A DNA stretch of 7,420 nucleotides from Planctomycetaceae bacterium (lineage in GTDB: Bacteria; Planctomycetota; Planctomycetia; Planctomycetales; Planctomycetaceae). The stretch spans positions 825-8,244 of the forward strand of contig DOCI01000322.1 of the NCBI GenBank assembly GCA_003503535.1, given 5' to 3'. This document shows positions 6,061 through 7,420 of the stretch, piece after piece (positions within the stretch are counted from its first letter, which is position 1; the number at the start of each line of letters is the position of its first letter). A program made the translations under genes and the position numbers. The notes beneath the pieces are model-generated. The model was not told where the DNA came from. It saw nothing but the letters and a program-made list of their open reading frames with translations, and ran no database searches.

Positions 6061-6633
6061 TCAAATTAAAGTCCACGGGAGTGGTGGCCAGCCCACTGTG
6101 TAGGCCATGATCAACAATCCCCATGTGGCGAATGCGATAGGTAAAGCATAGGCCATAATTCGACGATCTTTTCGTTGTTGTATAGTTTCTGCACTCGGTT
6201 TCTCACCAGGCTTGGTTGGTTTACCTGTGGCGAGCAACTTTTTCTTCATCTGCTTTGGCCCAATCGTCAGGAAATTTGCAATCATGATGCAAATGGTGAC
6301 CAGAATTATGATAAAGGTGCTGATGATTAGTATGTATAAGGACCATTTGAAGCCCATCCAGACGGAGAGAGCTCCAAATAGTTTTGTATCTCCTCCTCCA
6401 GCGGAACCAATCATCCACAGCAGGAAGAAGATTCCAAAACCCATTAAAAATCCCAGTCCGCCAGCAGCGAGTCCCGAAAACTGATCGAACACGCCCTGAT
6501 AAATCCACCCCGCAAAAAACATGGGCAGAGTCAGCTTATTGGGAATCTTGTAGTATTTTTGATCCCAAAATGTGGTCATAACGGTGTAACCGATGACCGC
6601 CACTAAAAAAACAACAGGTTGTATCTGATCCAT
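6061..6633 (-). CDS. cpaA: A24 family prepilin peptidase (CpaA/TadV-like)
   Basis: This is an integral-membrane aspartic protease that removes the leader from Flp-type pilins and TadE-like pseudopilins. Both catalytic motifs are present in the 190-residue product: FWDQKYYKIPN (22-32, Asp24) after the first helix, and GGGDTKLFGAL (79-89, Asp82) of the GxGD type. Helices lie at about 7-23, 36-49, 56-76, 95-122 and 160-182. It has no N-terminal methyltransferase domain, as expected for the short CpaA/TadV form. A strongly basic cytoplasmic loop of about 35 residues (125-159, with KQMKKKL and QQRKDRR) separates the last two helices. ATG 6633 is chosen because GAGG lies five bases upstream. The frame stays open to a TTG at 6693 with no clear ribosome site. 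It is the first gene of the minus-strand cluster. Confidence 0.9.
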   Translation of the reverse strand: MDQIQPVVFLVAVIGYTVMTTFWDQKYYKIPNKLTLPMFFAGWIYQGVFDQFSGLAAGGLGFLMGFGIFFLLWMIGSAGGGDTKLFGALSVWMGFKWSLYILIISTFIIILVTICIMIANFLTIGPKQMKKKLLATGKPTKPGEKPSAETIQQRKDRRIMAYALPIAFATWGLLIMAYTVGWPPLPWTLI

Positions 6634-6638
6634 AGTGG

Positions 6639-6642
6639 CCTC
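6639..6642 (-). promoter_or_regulatory. Ribosome binding site of the prepilin peptidase
   Basis: The minus strand reads GAGG-CCACT-ATG. It favours ATG 6633 as the start and places the first helix seven residues in, as usual for this family. Confidence 0.55.
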
Positions 6643-6714
6643 GATGCCAGTTTGTGGAAGCAACTGAATCTTCAGGCTTCCCGAGTCAATCAATTGGCCC
6701 TGGTTGAATTTTGT

Positions 6715-6730
6715 GTCAACTTTTGTTGAC
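6715..6730. repeat. Perfect palindrome GTCAAC-TTTT-GTTGAC
   Basis: Six-base arms surround TTTT. It lies in the predicted 5' leader of the tad transcript, about 85 bases upstream of the peptidase start. The same hexamer pair recurs in inverted order at 6810-6815 and 6846-6851, so it may be an operator half-site. Confidence 0.5.
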
Positions 6731-6775
6731 GCGTGTTAAGTCAATTTCAACCGGGTTTACGCAGTCTGTGTTGCA

Positions 6776-6784
6776 ATCATAACA
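6776..6784 (-). promoter_or_regulatory. Candidate extended -10 promoter of the tad cluster
   Basis: On the minus strand the sequence is TG-T-TATGAT: a -10 box with five of six consensus bases and the TGn extension. The region 17 bases upstream (CATTTT) is a poor -35, which an extended -10 can tolerate. Transcription would begin near 6769 and give a leader of about 135 bases containing the 6715-6730 palindrome. This is a prediction from motif shape only. Confidence 0.35.
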
Positions 6785-6798
6785 CACGTTTTCACTGC

Positions 6799-6820
6799 AA
6801 AATGTACATGTTGACATTTT
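6799..6820. promoter_or_regulatory. 22-bp palindrome, candidate regulator binding site
   Basis: AAAATGT at 6799-6805 and ACATTTT at 6814-6820 form perfect seven-base arms around an eight-base spacer. The site lies directly upstream of the candidate minus-strand -10 box and covers its -35 position, so a bound protein would be well placed to control the tad cluster. It also contains the TTGACA at 6811-6816. Confidence 0.4.
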
Positions 6821-6852
6821 CCTACAGATTCCGTGTTTGCATTCTGTCAACA
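6809..6852. repeat. Inverted repeat TGTTGACA / TGTCAACA
   Basis: Perfect eight-base arms at 6809-6816 and 6845-6852 are separated by 28 bases. The core hexamers are the same GTTGAC/GTCAAC as in the tight palindrome at 6715-6730, giving four half-sites within about 140 bases. Confidence 0.45.
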
Positions 6853-6883
6853 AAACTTCGCAATCGTTTCAATCATTACCAGC

Positions 6884-6909
6884 GGTCTGATGCACAAAGT
6901 CTGCAGACC
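6884..6909. repeat. GGTCTG ... CAGACC inverted repeat with nested palindrome
   Basis: GGTCTG at 6884-6889 is inverted as CAGACC at 6904-6909, and GTCTGCAGAC at 6899-6908 is itself a perfect palindrome. The GTCTG word therefore occurs three times in 25 bases. It lies in the middle of the divergent spacer, and its function is unknown. Confidence 0.35.
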
Positions 6910-6997
6910 ACGCACTGCCCTGACAAATACATTGCTGACTTGGCTCGCCTCTACATTTTATTCTCACCGAAACATCTCAAGAAAAACGTCACCGCCG

Positions 6998-7025
6998 TTG
7001 AAGGATCATTTCAAGTCGCGATAAT
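6998..7025 (+). promoter_or_regulatory. Candidate promoter of the plus-strand gene
   Basis: TTGAAG (6998-7003), 16 bases, then GATAAT (7020-7025): four and five matches to the -35 and -10 consensus. It would start transcription near 7032, about 32 bases upstream of ATG 7064. Confidence 0.4.
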
Positions 7026-7063
7026 GAAACTTTACTAGGATTTCATTCATTGCGGATCTCAAT

Positions 7064-7420
7064 ATGCTGAAAATTGCTACCAAATTCGCCCCCGACGAAG
7101 CCACCTTATCCTTAGCCTGGCGAGCCGGATTCCGCTATGGAGAGTTTTTTCTCACCCCGGAAATTCTGGCAAAAGTCAATGCGATCGTTAAAACGGCCCA
7201 AAACTATCCTATCGAATATGTCCCCCATTTCCCCAATAAAAAAGTGACTAAAAACACAGCTCAAGCCTGCGTCGATCTGTACAAAAGGCTCGATTGCAAA
7301 GCGATGGTCATTCATCAACCGATGCTCGATCAATGGGGAGCCAGCATTCAGGAATGGCATCCGGACATTTGCTTCGCGGTCGAGAACCACTATCTCACCG
7401 AAGAGCAGTTCTGGGAATGG
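7064..7420 (+). CDS. TIM-barrel sugar phosphate isomerase/epimerase-like protein (partial, 5' end)
   Basis: The reading frame is open from ATG 7064 to the window end: 119 residues with the C-terminus missing. It resembles the xylose isomerase-like TIM-barrel (AP endonuclease 2) superfamily. The first strand is MLKIATKF, followed by AWRAGFRYGEFFLTPE (18-33). VPHFPN (53-58, His55), MVIHQPM (81-87, His84) and CFAVENH (103-109, Glu107) each end a predicted beta strand, where this superfamily places its metal ligands. The substrate cannot be told from this part. The start has a weak GGA seven bases upstream; no earlier in-frame start with a better site was seen. It is transcribed away from the tad cluster and shows no link to it beyond a shared spacer. 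Membership in the superfamily is likely; the exact family is a guess. Confidence 0.7.
   Translation, partial: MLKIATKFAPDEATLSLAWRAGFRYGEFFLTPEILAKVNAIVKTAQNYPIEYVPHFPNKKVTKNTAQACVDLYKRLDCKAMVIHQPMLDQWGASIQEWHPDICFAVENHYLTEEQFWEW

Larger units (their letters stand above)
6634..7063. promoter_or_regulatory. Divergent control region between the tad cluster and the plus-strand gene
   Basis: No convincing gene lies here on either strand; in particular no Flp pilin, which would show a GxxxxE-type helix of about 50 residues. A 101-codon plus-strand frame at 6733-7038 starts with GTG, has many Cys, His and Arg codons and no ribosome site, and is judged spurious. The region is A/T rich, with candidate promoters on both strands and a cluster of short palindromes, listed separately. 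Confidence 0.6.

Noticed and set aside
6733..7038. A 101-codon plus-strand frame in the divergent spacer
   Set aside because: It starts with GTG without a ribosome site, its composition is unlike the neighbouring proteins (many Cys, His, Arg), it has no recognisable motif, and it crosses the candidate promoters and palindromes.
7112..7390. A 92-codon minus-strand frame opposite the isomerase-like gene
   Set aside because: It lies wholly antisense to a frame with recognisable TIM-barrel motifs and has no motif of its own.

Overview
The window is a fragment of a bacterial genome of intermediate G+C (near half, judged by eye). It most likely comes from a planctomycete. That assignment rests on the look of the Tad proteins, the weak or variable ribosome binding sites, and the short palindromic repeats in nearly every larger spacer. 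It is an inference and was not tested by any search.

Nearly all of the window is one minus-strand cluster for a Tad/Flp-type pilus (a type IVc, type II secretion-like machine). In transcription order, from right to left, it holds: an A24 prepilin peptidase (6633-6061), a TadE-like minor pseudopilin (6038-5637), a possible 35-residue ORF whose stop overlaps the next start (5589-5482), the periplasmic CpaB/RcpC protein (5485-4433), a TadG-like protein with an N-terminal membrane anchor (4230-2974), the motor ATPase CpaF/TadA (2842-1487) and the inner-membrane platform protein TadB (1084-146). The peptidase would process pilin-type precursors such as TadE. CpaF would power assembly through TadB, and CpaB would work on the periplasmic side with an outer-membrane secretin. 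The secretin, CpaE/TadZ, the major pilin Flp, TadC and TadD are not in the window. They must lie beyond the left edge, lie elsewhere, or be absent.

Four start codons are better placed inside the longest open frames because good Shine-Dalgarno sequences point to them: cpaF ATG at 2842, the TadG-like gene GTG at 4230, cpaB GTG at 5485 (already the longest frame) and the peptidase ATG at 6633. The tadB start remains uncertain.

Right of the cluster lies a 430-bp divergent spacer (6634-7063). It has a candidate extended -10 promoter for the tad cluster, four copies of GTTGAC/GTCAAC arranged as two inverted pairs, a 22-bp palindrome suitable for a regulator, and a candidate plus-strand promoter. 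The plus-strand gene starting at 7064 runs off the window. Its 119 visible residues resemble a TIM-barrel sugar phosphate isomerase/epimerase, and it has no evident tie to the pilus.

The most unusual part is non-coding. The 402-bp tadB-cpaF spacer is packed with at least four kinds of palindromic repeat, including an 85-bp hairpin nested between two oppositely oriented 22-nt repeats. A third, diverged copy of that 22-nt repeat lies in the next spacer, and another repeat unit fills the left edge. I see no CRISPR array, tRNA, rRNA or transposase gene, and no textbook rho-independent terminator. No clearly new multi-gene system is visible. The points of interest are the repeat island, the divergent control region, the reduced gene set of the Tad cluster and the odd CpaB tail.
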